In this document: positions 1-8,125 of the stretch, piece after piece
How positions within the stretch are numbered: position 1 is the first letter of the stretch
Layout of the letters: every line of letters starts with the position of its first letter
Assembly: GCA_023255965.1 (NCBI GenBank)
Contig: JAGDWE010000045.1
Coordinates: forward strand, 20,232 to 41,760
Length of the DNA: 21,529 bases
Direction of reading: 5' to 3'
Origin: Desulfurococcales archaeon
Lineage (GTDB): Archaea > Thermoproteota > Thermoprotei_A > Sulfolobales > NBVN01
Translations under genes and position numbers: made by a program
Notes under the pieces: model-generated
What the model was told of the DNA's origin: nothing
Seen by the model: the letters and a program-made list of their open reading frames with translations, nothing else
Databases searched by the model: none

Positions 1-237
1 CCTGAACGATATGTTCCTACAGGGGACTTAAGGTAGTATTCCCCGTTAAATGCGTAAGACTATGATCAGGTCCTAGATCAATACCTCCGCTCCTTGGGGA
101 CCTATGACTATGAATTTAAGTCATTACTCATACGCGGTTACTAAGGTACGTGTTGGCTAACTTAGGGGTCCTAAAGCCCCTTGGCATTAAGATGGCCATT
201 AAAAGCATTGATGGAGTGCGAATCCTCGCCTCCCACC
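1..237. other. Intergenic segment downstream of reverse gyrase
   Basis: No gene could be supported here on either strand; all frames are closed by frequent stops. There is a weak hairpin, AGGGG paired with CCCCT around 154-171. The stretch GCGAATCCTCGCCTCCCACC near 217-237 superficially resembles a tRNA 3' end, but no pairing acceptor or T-arm could be built. Confidence 0.5.
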
Positions 238-3200
238 TTAAATGACAAGGCCCTCGGATGTAAGACCATCATTAAACAGGTAATTACTACGTAGCCTTAG
301 ATCGATAACATCACTTAAAAGCAATGTTAATGCCTCATCCCTGCTCATAACGTTAGCTCTAACAGCATCAAGTAACTTCTCAACATCTGCGGTTAATTGC
401 TCGCTGGTTACCGATGGGAAGTACTTTAACAATATGCCACATACGCTAATACCCAGTTTAGTCGGTATCAGGTATAACTGCCTCTTGGATATGATTATGT
501 AACCGTGCTTGACGTTATTATCTATCGCCTTAGCATAGGTACTCGGCCTGCCGATGCCCTTTTCCTTCATTAACCTGATCACATCACTTACGTTAAGTAA
601 TTTAGCGTTTGACCCCCTAATAACTCTCACCTCGCTAGGCTTAACTAGCAATTCACCACGGCTTAAATCCACTTGGGGTATCTGAATTAACCCGCTATCC
701 AACACCATGAACCCGCTATCCAACACCTCAACCGGCATCTCAATTAATTTCGTGTGATTTGATATTGCGGCCTCATATACGTGGAATTTAACCTTAGCCT
801 CAGGTAGCTGGCTAGCTATAAACCTCCTAAATATGATGTCGTACATCTTTATGTGGGCGCCCGTTATATTTACGTAATAATCATTAGATATCTGATTATA
901 TAGTTCATTAGCATCCAAAGGCTTAGTAGGCCTAATACACTCATGTGCCCCTTTATCCCCCCATACCCTAGGCTTAAATAAGCCCCCAAAGCCCCTCTTA
1001 GCTAGGTATTCGCGGGCAACTTCAATGCCATTAGCTGATACGTGTGTTGAATCAGTCCTATGATACGTTATGTAACCTAGTTCGAAGAGATCTTGCGCAA
1101 GCCTCATGACGGCGGTCGCTGATAGCTTAAGGATCCTTGACGCCTCAGATATCAACTCATCAGTGGTGAAGGGGGGTTTGGGATGAAGTACTCGTACTTC
1201 CTCAGAAACCTTAGTTAATTTAATTCCGTGCTCATTTATTAACTTCATTAAGTCATGAGCTTCATCCCTATCCTTAGTGAACACAGTAATGACGTATCTA
1301 TCAAATAGTCTGACAAATAATACATAGCCCCTATTACTCATGTATGAGGCATAGCTTCTTACGACCCAATTAAGTACTGGACTCTGGACCCTCCCTCCGC
1401 CCAACCACGGTTTATTAAAGTGCCGCTTGAGGACGTTGCTTAACTCGAAGCCTATCAACCTATCGTCAACCCTTCTAACGATTTGGGCGCTAACCCTTGC
1501 TAAATCAACTTTCTCTGGGTTCCTTATTGCATCGATAAGTGCCCTACGCGTTACTTCATGGAATTTAATTCTATGGATGTTTGATGTATATGCCCTTAGA
1601 GCTAGGTATATGTCATACGCTATCTTCTCTCCTTCATCATCTGGATCTGTAGCAACGAACACCACGTCTACTTCCTGGACTAACTTCCTTAATACGTCGA
1701 TGATCTTACGGCTGTCCCTTATCCTTACTGAGCCGCACTTGGGACACTCGTCGACCTCCTCAGTAAACTGGTTCTTGCAGTCTAAGCATCTCTTGATGGA
1801 TGTATAGACTGGGATTAATCCGTCCCCTGAGAACTTAATACCATGCAATCCGTCATCAACTGCTAAATCGGTTACGTGTCCGAACGTAGATGCTACTGAC
1901 GTAACATATACCTTATCGTCTACTGGGATTACCGTCTCGTAAACTACGTACTCACCTAAGTACCTTCTTCCAGGCCTACCAAACATTGATGCGATAGTCT
2001 TAGCCTTGGTTGGCGACTCAACGATAAGTAATGCCGATCTAACGTTGCTACTTAAGGACGATGCCGTGGTACTGTGCCTGCTTTCTACCTGTCTCCTCTT
2101 GACTTCCTCGAGATCTACTTCCCTTAAATGCCGTATATCAAGGTTAGGTACGTAATTCCTTAACTTTCTAATAAATATGCGCATCAGGTCCTCATCCTCA
2201 ACAAATATAACTGAAAGACCTAAGGTCATTACTCCATTATGTAACCTGCTACTGCGCCCCGACGCTTGAATATACGTCATGACGTCCGGGGATTGAATGA
2301 CTAATCTACCTTCCCTTCTCTTGATTACCATATCGTTAATCACTAATTTACCGTGATCTCTCACATAATTGCCAATGAAGGTAATAATCAATGGTAGGGC
2401 CTTAGTTATCGAGTTCTTAATTTCAAGAAGAGGTCCGTCAACATCAATTAAATTCCTAAGCGCGTAACTTAGGAGCTTGGTCTTCTTCGGCGGTAAGTTC
2501 CTTAACCTACGTATTAAGTCATCTGAGCCTTCGATTTTCAGCCCTAATCTAGTTACTTCCGAGAGCGTGACCGCAAATGTCCTTGGGTTTAATAATGCGT
2601 TCTCTATATTAAATTCATTCTTAGGTATCCCTACAAAAACAGTATTATATATCCTTAATGGCTCGTCGATACCCCTGGTTAAAACGCCGTAGTATGTAGC
2701 AACACCTACAACTACATCTACCTTACCTTCCCTCAGCAAATCTAACGCCTTCCTCGAATTAGCCAAAACTACCTTAAACCCTGAGTCGCTTAGCAAATTA
2801 GTCAAGTCTCTAGCATACTTTAGCCCAAGATCCTTGCTAACGAATATTAAGGTGCCTCCTATTAAGTCATTAAGGAGTTTTCTAAGCCTATCCTCGCTTT
2901 GATATTCGTATACCTCAACTAAGTTCCTTAGGTAATCTGTTATAGAACCTACCTCAAAACCTAACAGCTCCCTTAAGATCTTAACTCTCTCACCACGACC
3001 TCTACCAGTAGCGCTTGCTATGAGCAGCTGTCCTATATCGCCGTAGTTCACTAATCTAACTAGGTTTAACGTGTGTTGATATAATTCGTCCCTTAACTTG
3101 CTAAGTAGTCCCTCATTATTTAGGTACCTAATGAAGGCTAATTCGTTCTTTAACTCAACTACCTTCCTAGCATGTTGTATCGCGTCATTGTTAATGCCTA

Positions 3201-3846
3201 TTGTATTAAGTATTAAGTCAACTATCGACGACGACTTAAGCAGTGCATCGAAATCGTCAACTGCAACTAAATTAAATCTCAGCCCGTTTATTAATGATTT
3301 ATTTCTATGGATAAAATTATGCGTTAATACGGCTATGAATCTGTCCTTTAAATCTGCATCTTTAATGCTATCCGAGTTGACCACTCTTACATCGAACTTG
3401 TTGTAGCTACTTAAAGCCTTATATACCTGGTTCATTAACTCCCTAGTAGGCACTATATAGAGGACTCTACCATCATTAATAGCCCTATATAATGCATATG
3501 TAAGTAATAACGTTGTCTTACCTACCCCAGTAGGCGCTATTAACGCGAAACTTTCGTTAGATATCATCCTCCTAGCCCATGATCGCTGGATAGACCATAG
3601 CGTCTTACCAGTAACTTTTGTGAAGAAGTTGCTAAAGCCTTCTAACTCGTCCTCGACGGTTAAGTACGTTAAGTACTTACCAACCTTTCCGGCATTAATT
3701 AAGCGACTCATAATCACCTCCTTATGAGGCGGGCCTTCATACTCAGCATTTAAGTCTAGGCATGAACCGCATAAAAGCCCCAAGCGCAATCTATCCTCAG
3801 TGATGGCTCCACCGCAATTAGGGCATAGTCCTCTGTAAATCAACAT
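238..3846 (-). CDS. rgy: Reverse gyrase (helicase-like domain fused to type IA topoisomerase)
   Basis: ATP-dependent enzyme that introduces positive supercoils into DNA, a hallmark of hyperthermophiles. At 1202 residues it has the usual full length and no intein. An N-terminal zinc finger has Cys8, 11, 26 and 29. The helicase-like half carries Walker A APTGVGKT (104-111), the DEAD-box equivalent DDFD (197-200) and motif VI QASGRSSRL (528-536). The topoisomerase half starts near residue 605 with LLIVESPTKAKT (Toprim Glu610), a second zinc finger (Cys687, 690, 701, 704) and the metal-binding acidic triad DPDDEGE (734-740). The catalytic tyrosine is Tyr928 in GYITYHRTDS. The ATG at 3846 is preceded about 37 nt upstream by a TATA-like TTAATAAG, giving a short or no leader. 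It is divergent from pyrG. Identification is secure. Confidence 0.98.
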   Translation of the reverse strand: MLIYRGLCPNCGGAITEDRLRLGLLCGSCLDLNAEYEGPPHKEVIMSRLINAGKVGKYLTYLTVEDELEGFSNFFTKVTGKTLWSIQRSWARRMISNESFALIAPTGVGKTTLLLTYALYRAINDGRVLYIVPTRELMNQVYKALSSYNKFDVRVVNSDSIKDADLKDRFIAVLTHNFIHRNKSLINGLRFNLVAVDDFDALLKSSSIVDLILNTIGINNDAIQHARKVVELKNELAFIRYLNNEGLLSKLRDELYQHTLNLVRLVNYGDIGQLLIASATGRGRGERVKILRELLGFEVGSITDYLRNLVEVYEYQSEDRLRKLLNDLIGGTLIFVSKDLGLKYARDLTNLLSDSGFKVVLANSRKALDLLREGKVDVVVGVATYYGVLTRGIDEPLRIYNTVFVGIPKNEFNIENALLNPRTFAVTLSEVTRLGLKIEGSDDLIRRLRNLPPKKTKLLSYALRNLIDVDGPLLEIKNSITKALPLIITFIGNYVRDHGKLVINDMVIKRREGRLVIQSPDVMTYIQASGRSSRLHNGVMTLGLSVIFVEDEDLMRIFIRKLRNYVPNLDIRHLREVDLEEVKRRQVESRHSTTASSLSSNVRSALLIVESPTKAKTIASMFGRPGRRYLGEYVVYETVIPVDDKVYVTSVASTFGHVTDLAVDDGLHGIKFSGDGLIPVYTSIKRCLDCKNQFTEEVDECPKCGSVRIRDSRKIIDVLRKLVQEVDVVFVATDPDDEGEKIAYDIYLALRAYTSNIHRIKFHEVTRRALIDAIRNPEKVDLARVSAQIVRRVDDRLIGFELSNVLKRHFNKPWLGGGRVQSPVLNWVVRSYASYMSNRGYVLFVRLFDRYVITVFTKDRDEAHDLMKLINEHGIKLTKVSEEVRVLHPKPPFTTDELISEASRILKLSATAVMRLAQDLFELGYITYHRTDSTHVSANGIEVAREYLAKRGFGGLFKPRVWGDKGAHECIRPTKPLDANELYNQISNDYYVNITGAHIKMYDIIFRRFIASQLPEAKVKFHVYEAAISNHTKLIEMPVEVLDSGFMVLDSGLIQIPQVDLSRGELLVKPSEVRVIRGSNAKLLNVSDVIRLMKEKGIGRPSTYAKAIDNNVKHGYIIISKRQLYLIPTKLGISVCGILLKYFPSVTSEQLTADVEKLLDAVRANVMSRDEALTLLLSDVIDLRLRSNYLFNDGLTSEGLVI

Positions 3847-4003
3847 CTATATACCCACTTAGGACTCTAGCATACGCGGAGTCTTATTAAGGGTTTTCCC
3901 CAATGATCGATCTCAACAATAACTGATGGCTACTTAGGTTGGCTATTAGTTTCAGTATAGAGCTTATTACTTCAAAATAGTAGCTAAGTCATGTGAACAG
4001 TAA
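3847..4003. promoter_or_regulatory. Divergent promoter region of rgy and pyrG
   Basis: 157-bp intergenic spacer between two divergent genes. On the minus strand TTAATAAG at 3883-3890 lies about 37-44 nt from the rgy ATG. On the plus strand CTTATTA at 3963-3969 lies about 35-41 nt from the pyrG ATG. Both fit archaeal TATA boxes with short leaders. No strong Shine-Dalgarno motif is seen in front of either start. Transcription start sites are inferred, not observed. Confidence 0.5.
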
Positions 4004-5611
4004 ATGGTGTGTAAGTACGTATTCGTGACAGGCGGAGTGCTTTCAGGTCTAGGCAAGGGGATAACCACTGCATCCATAGGATTACTCCTAAAGTCGTTGG
4101 GTCTTAACATAACGGCAATAAAGATAGATCCCTACGTAAATGTAGACGCTGGTACAATGAACCCCTATATGCATGGGGAGGTCTACGTAACGGAGGATGG
4201 CGGAGAGACGGATCTAGATATAGGCCACTATGAGAGATTCCTTAACATTGATTTATCTAAGAGAAATAATATAACTACTGGGAAGATATATTTAAGGGTT
4301 ATTGAAAAGGAGAGAAGGGGCGATTACCTTGGTCAAACAGTACAGATAATACCGCATGTAACTGATGAGATTAAGGATGAAATTAGATCTATAGGTAAGG
4401 AGCAGGGGGCTGATGTAGTATTAGTTGAGATAGGAGGCACTGTAGGTGATATTGAAGGCCTACCATTCCTTGAGGCAGCTAGGCAGATGAGGTTGGAGGA
4501 GGGGTTAAGAAATACCTTATTTGTTCACGTGGTGTTAGTACCTAAGTTAACTACTACCGGCGAGTTAAAGACCAAGCCGGCACAACACAGCGTTCAAGAG
4601 TTACGGAGGATCGGTATTCAACCTGACGTCATCATAGCTAGATCCCCAGAACCGTTAAGTATTGAGGTACGGAGGAAGCTGGCCTTATTTACTAACGTTC
4701 CTTATGAGGCAATACTAAGTAACTACGATGTCGAGTACACATATGAAGTGCCTCTAGTACTCAGCGAGCAGGGGTTACATAACCTTTTGATAGATAGACT
4801 TGAGCTGGATGTACGTAGTAGTAAGCCTGATCTAACTGATTGGGTTGAATTCGTAAATAATTTAAAGACGCCTACTAAGGATGTAACTATAGCGTTAATA
4901 GGTAAGTATACATCGCTACATGACAGCTACTTAAGCATTGTTGAGGCCTTAAAGCACGCCTCAGCGAGCCTCAGGGTTAGGGTTAGGTTTAAGTGGATTG
5001 AGGCGTCAGATGTAGAGAGAGGGATCGTCGATCTAAGTAGGTGCCTAGCTGATATTTCAGGAGCTATAGTGTTGCCGGGGTTCGGAAGCAGGGGGGCTGA
5101 AGGTAAGATAAATGCTATAAAGATGTTAAGGGAGCGTGATGTGCCCACTCTAGGAATATGCTTCGGCCTTCAGCTGATGGTCGTCGAATTCGCTAGAAAC
5201 GTATTAAACCTACATAAAGCGCACTCAACCGAGATCGACCCCAACACCCCTTATCCAGTAGTTGACCTACTCACGTCGCAGGAGGGAGTCGTATATAAGG
5301 GGGGAACCATGCGACTGGGTAGTAGGGCAATCTATATTATTAGGAAGGACTCGAAGATCTACAGCATATATAGGTCTGATGTGATTTACGAAAGGCATAG
5401 GCATAGGTACCAAATTAACCCAGAATATATCGATTTATTTGAAAAAGAGGGATTTATAGTAAGCGGTTATAGCGATGAAGGATTCCCTGAAGTTATGGAA
5501 TTAAGGAATAGCAAGTTCTTTCTAGGCATTCAAGCACATCCGGAATTCAAAAGCAGACCTCTAAAGCCCTCACCTATATTCCTTGAGTTCCTAAGAACCG
5601 CGAGTACTTAG
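4004..5611 (+). CDS. pyrG: CTP synthase (UTP + ATP + glutamine to CTP)
   Basis: Cytosolic last step of de novo pyrimidine nucleotide synthesis. The 535 residues match the family length. The N-terminal synthase domain begins YVFVTGGVLSGLGKG (residues 5-19, P-loop) and contains IDPYVNVDAGTMNPYMHGEV (41-60) and VEIGGTVGDIEGLPF (141-155). The C-terminal class I glutamine amidotransferase domain starts near residue 293 and has the nucleophile Cys386 in GICFGLQ and the His512/Glu514 pair in QAHPEF. All catalytic residues are present, so it should be active. It converges with the RAM-domain gene; the two stop codons overlap by 4 bp (5608-5611). Start chosen: ATG at 4004, giving the canonical N-terminus. 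Confidence 0.98.
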   Translation: MVCKYVFVTGGVLSGLGKGITTASIGLLLKSLGLNITAIKIDPYVNVDAGTMNPYMHGEVYVTEDGGETDLDIGHYERFLNIDLSKRNNITTGKIYLRVIEKERRGDYLGQTVQIIPHVTDEIKDEIRSIGKEQGADVVLVEIGGTVGDIEGLPFLEAARQMRLEEGLRNTLFVHVVLVPKLTTTGELKTKPAQHSVQELRRIGIQPDVIIARSPEPLSIEVRRKLALFTNVPYEAILSNYDVEYTYEVPLVLSEQGLHNLLIDRLELDVRSSKPDLTDWVEFVNNLKTPTKDVTIALIGKYTSLHDSYLSIVEALKHASASLRVRVRFKWIEASDVERGIVDLSRCLADISGAIVLPGFGSRGAEGKINAIKMLRERDVPTLGICFGLQLMVVEFARNVLNLHKAHSTEIDPNTPYPVVDLLTSQEGVVYKGGTMRLGSRAIYIIRKDSKIYSIYRSDVIYERHRHRYQINPEYIDLFEKEGFIVSGYSDEGFPEVMELRNSKFFLGIQAHPEFKSRPLKPSPIFLEFLRTAST

Positions 5612-5859
5612 CTTGAGCTGAGCGCCCTACCTTCAATAACTAACATGGTGGTGGTCGACTTAACCTTCGGTAGGCGTCGAATCCTATTAATTATTATCTC
5701 ACGTAGCATCTCATGAGTCTGCGCCTCAACTTTAACCACTATATCATATATGCCATATACCTGATATACCTCCTTAACACCATCGATCTTACTTAATGCG
5801 TTAGCTACCTCGTTTTCACTTCCAATATCGGTGTTGATTAATACTATAGCTGTTGGCAA
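5608..5859 (-). CDS. Stand-alone AsnC/Lrp-type ligand-binding (RAM) domain protein
   Basis: 83-residue protein that corresponds to only the C-terminal effector-binding half of Lrp/AsnC regulators; no helix-turn-helix precedes it. The beta-alpha-beta pattern fits the family: TAIVLINTDIGSENEVANAL, then VKEVYQVYGIYDIVVKVEA, then a final TTMLVIEG strand. Such proteins usually form dimers or higher oligomers, bind small molecules such as amino acids, and may pair with full-length Lrp regulators. The start is a TTG at 5859, supported by a strong GGAGGTG ribosome-binding site at 5866-5872; no ATG or GTG lies nearby in frame. It is convergent with pyrG. Domain assignment is confident; ligand and partner are unknown. 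Confidence 0.85.
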   Translation of the reverse strand: MPTAIVLINTDIGSENEVANALSKIDGVKEVYQVYGIYDIVVKVEAQTHEMLREIIINRIRRLPKVKSTTTMLVIEGRALSSS

Positions 5860-5873
5860 CTAAAGCACCTCCA

Positions 5874-6498
5874 TATATTAACCTGATAAGTTAAATAAAT
5901 TTTTACTTACATCAAACCAAAATAGCTTGGGCAGTAATTCCATCAGCAGCCTGGCTCTAATCACCCATCAAACCTTACGAGAATCATCATCCGTATTACC
6001 ATTCTACCTCCCCACACCTCAAGGCGGAACCTACTAGCGCCTCCAACGTTAGGACGCCGTGTTGCTAAGGTTTTGGAAATCATCGCCTCAGCGCAACGGA
6101 GCGCTCTAATCGCAACATATATGGTTGCAGAGGCTCATACGCCAGACATACTAATGGAATGTAGACATATAAGTATTCATCCTCGTGTACTGATAGTTAA
6201 TTCGAATCGCAACAGTGATTACTTTCCTGAATTATGGATCGCTGTTTGCATGATATGCTTTCAGCCTCCTACAACAGCATTAGATGTGTGGCAATGCTTC
6301 AGGCCCTCCCTAGGGGCCCTAAGGCCAACGACTACGTGATGGCCTTACGATGTAGAATCTGGAGCCCGTGGGCTGACAGACCTTAGGTGGCTATGGAAGA
6401 GCTCCAGACGTGATGAGCTCGTCTTAAAATCGAGGCAGGTAAATAATTAAAGGAGCTAAAACATGGAGATGGATGACCGCTTTAAACCGTATTACATG
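5874..6498. other. Gene-poor gap of about 625 bp
   Basis: Nothing convincing is encoded. The plus strand stays open for about 134 codons (5938-6339), but it has no good start or ribosome-binding site, uses CGG, CGC and CAA codons unlike its neighbours, and encodes nothing recognisable. A minus-strand frame (about 5961-6135), ending in residues such as FRLEVWGGRMVIRMMILVRF, looks more protein-like but lacks a start and was not identified. Around 6300-6330 a CCCTAGGG core is flanked by GGCCC and GCCC and could form a GC-rich hairpin. The stretch may be decayed sequence. Confidence 0.4.
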
Positions 6499-6510
6499 GA
6501 AAATTTATTA
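6499..6510 (+). promoter_or_regulatory. TATA-like box of the CBS-domain gene (leaderless)
   Basis: The sequence GAAAATTTATTA is centred 26 nt upstream of the ATG at 6531, the distance expected when transcription starts at the start codon. No Shine-Dalgarno motif lies between. Confidence 0.55.
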
Positions 6511-6530
6511 CTTGTCCTATAAATTATCAT

Positions 6531-6956
6531 ATGGGGTTTAATTTGTTTGGTAGGAGGAGGAAGGAACTATCAATTAGGGTCTCAGATATTATGAGCGTCC
6601 CCCCAATAGTTGCACACTATACTACCCCTATAGCTGATGTGGCTAAGTTGATGTATGAGAATAGAATAGGTAGTGTAATGTTAGTTGATGATAATAGTGT
6701 TCTAGTGGGAATATTAACTGAGAGGGACCTAGTTAAGTTTGTGGCATCGGAGAGGGCCTCTAGGAATGATCCGGCATATACCATCATGAGCAGGAATCCA
6801 GTAACTATAGACCCTAATTCTAGGATTTATGATGCATTAAGAAAGATGCGTGAGTACAACATCAGGCATCTTCCGGTAGTTGATAAAGATGGAAAGCCCT
6901 TAGGTATGATTTCATTACGGGACTTAATAGACTTAACATTAATGCTAGCTACTTAG
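6531..6956 (+). CDS. Two-CBS-domain protein (nucleotide-sensing regulatory module)
   Basis: 141-residue soluble protein made almost entirely of a Bateman module, i.e. two CBS repeats. The first covers about residues 15-72 (VSDIMSVPPIVAHYTTPIAD to GILTERDLVKFV). The second covers about 80-138 (YTIMSRNPVTIDPNSRIYDA to GMISLRDLIDLTL). The paired signatures LVGILTERDLV and PLGMISLRDLI are typical. Such modules bind adenine nucleotides or similar ligands and usually dimerise. With no catalytic domain attached, the target cannot be predicted. It converges almost end to end with the radical-SAM gene (1-bp gap) and has its own leaderless promoter, so it is probably monocistronic. Confidence 0.9.
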   Translation: MGFNLFGRRRKELSIRVSDIMSVPPIVAHYTTPIADVAKLMYENRIGSVMLVDDNSVLVGILTERDLVKFVASERASRNDPAYTIMSRNPVTIDPNSRIYDALRKMREYNIRHLPVVDKDGKPLGMISLRDLIDLTLMLAT

Positions 6957-6957
6957 T

Positions 6958-8052
6958 TCATAGAGGGCACCTAACTAAATCATGCGAGTAAGGACAGTGA
7001 GCGCATGTAGGTGTATTGCCGAGGCAGTCATAGAGGTTGCTTGATGTGTATGTACAGTAAGGAGCGAGATTGCAGTCCAGGCAGGAAGGCTGCGTAAAGA
7101 ATGTTGTACGGGCCCTAAACCTTAGGTACTCAGGCTTTACCCATATGTCAATTAATCTTTCATTAAGTATGTTACCGAATTTAACTGCGTACACGATCCT
7201 CTCAACCCCGAAGAACGAGTTAATCCAATTATGTGAGTAGTTGATGCATGGCGCTACATGGCCGTCCCACCTTACGAATAATGCCTTATTGATCATGAAT
7301 GGGCATGACCTACTAGCTATTACCCTATTATTCGGCAATGATATGCTCCCGCCTACAGAGAGAACCTCCTTAGATAATTCACTGAATGTCTTAGATAGTC
7401 TACTAACTAGCGATTCATTAACGTACACAGCCATTTTCTTCTCATGCATCTTACTTAATGGGATGATGTGTGAGAATATTACCCTACCTATGCCTAGTTT
7501 CCTAGCGAATGTTGGAACATTAATGACGTCGTCAATGTTTAGTGAGTTAATGGTGAAAAGCATTGAGAGCTTGGGTGTCCCCTTATATCCCCTTAAATTA
7601 TCGACCGTTAGTATGCCTTCAATGACTTTGCTAAGGATTCCCCCAGACCTTATAGACCTATATAGATCTGTTTCAATAGAGTCCACACTAACTACGATTT
7701 CATCTACCCCTACATTATATATGTCATTTGCGTACTTAGCTAGCAATGAGCCATTAGTATTTAGTACTACGTATATTCCTAAATCCTTGACTTCCTTAAT
7801 CATACCTACGATCATTGGGTGTGTTAGGGGCTCGCCCCAACCGCTAAATACTACCTTCTTAACCCCTACTTCACCTAATTCATTAACTAGCTTACGAAAT
7901 AAACCTAGATTCATCCTACCTAGGCACTCATCAAACATCGTGCTCCTAAAGCAGTGTATGCAGCTGTAATTGCACTCAGTGGTTACTTCAATCACTACCT
8001 CCTCGGGCCTTGAGTCCTTGATAAGATTTACCTCCCATTCACTATACCTCAT
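6958..8052 (-). CDS. Radical SAM protein, tungsten-oxidoreductase maturase type
   Basis: Numbering from the ATG at 8052, the radical SAM cluster motif is Cys27-x3-Cys31-x2-Cys34 (CNYSCIHC), followed by the SAM-binding GWGEP motif at about 71-75. The C-terminal third is rich in cysteines (250, 269, 324, 327, 333, 343, 350, 353, 362), as in SPASM/twitch proteins that bind auxiliary iron-sulfur clusters. Radical SAM proteins of this type are commonly encoded beside tungsten aldehyde oxidoreductases and are thought to help mature the enzyme or cofactor; here the gene lies directly downstream of such an oxidoreductase on the same strand. A TTG at 8061 or GTG at 8058 would add up to three residues; ATG is preferred because a TATA-like CATAAAATTTA lies about 26-36 nt upstream. 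Substrate unknown. Confidence 0.85.
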   Translation of the reverse strand: MRYSEWEVNLIKDSRPEEVVIEVTTECNYSCIHCFRSTMFDECLGRMNLGLFRKLVNELGEVGVKKVVFSGWGEPLTHPMIVGMIKEVKDLGIYVVLNTNGSLLAKYANDIYNVGVDEIVVSVDSIETDLYRSIRSGGILSKVIEGILTVDNLRGYKGTPKLSMLFTINSLNIDDVINVPTFARKLGIGRVIFSHIIPLSKMHEKKMAVYVNESLVSRLSKTFSELSKEVLSVGGSISLPNNRVIASRSCPFMINKALFVRWDGHVAPCINYSHNWINSFFGVERIVYAVKFGNILNERLIDIWVKPEYLRFRARTTFFTQPSCLDCNLAPYCTYTSSNLYDCLGNTPTCAHCPYSHDLVRCPL

Positions 8053-8125
8053 GATCACCAAGACTATAGACCTCTAGTAAATTTTATGAAGTTAAAAATT
8101 ATTTTATTAAGTGATCACAACTACC
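8053..8125 (-). promoter_or_regulatory. Spacer with probable promoter of the radical SAM gene
   Basis: A 73-bp AT-rich spacer follows the oxidoreductase stop codon. On the minus strand it contains ATAATTTTTAAC, a T-rich stretch that could terminate the upstream transcript, followed by the TATA-like CATAAAATTTA (8078-8088). This suggests that the radical SAM gene can be transcribed separately. Confidence 0.4.

Noticed and set aside
190..237. tRNA-like 3' end (GCGAATCCTCGCCTCCCACC)
   Set aside because: No 5-bp T-stem with a TTCRANY loop and no matching 5' acceptor strand within about 75-100 bp upstream.
1427..1807. Open frames on the plus strand opposite reverse gyrase
   Set aside because: Antisense shadows of a fully conserved gene, without promoter or recognisable protein.
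6396..6450. C/D box sRNA (GTGATGA near 6409)
   Set aside because: No D box CTGA at a suitable distance and no terminal stem, so the box is probably chance.
7241..7969. 242-codon plus-strand open frame opposite the radical SAM gene
   Set aside because: The radical SAM gene on the minus strand has complete cluster motifs; the antisense protein has no family features.
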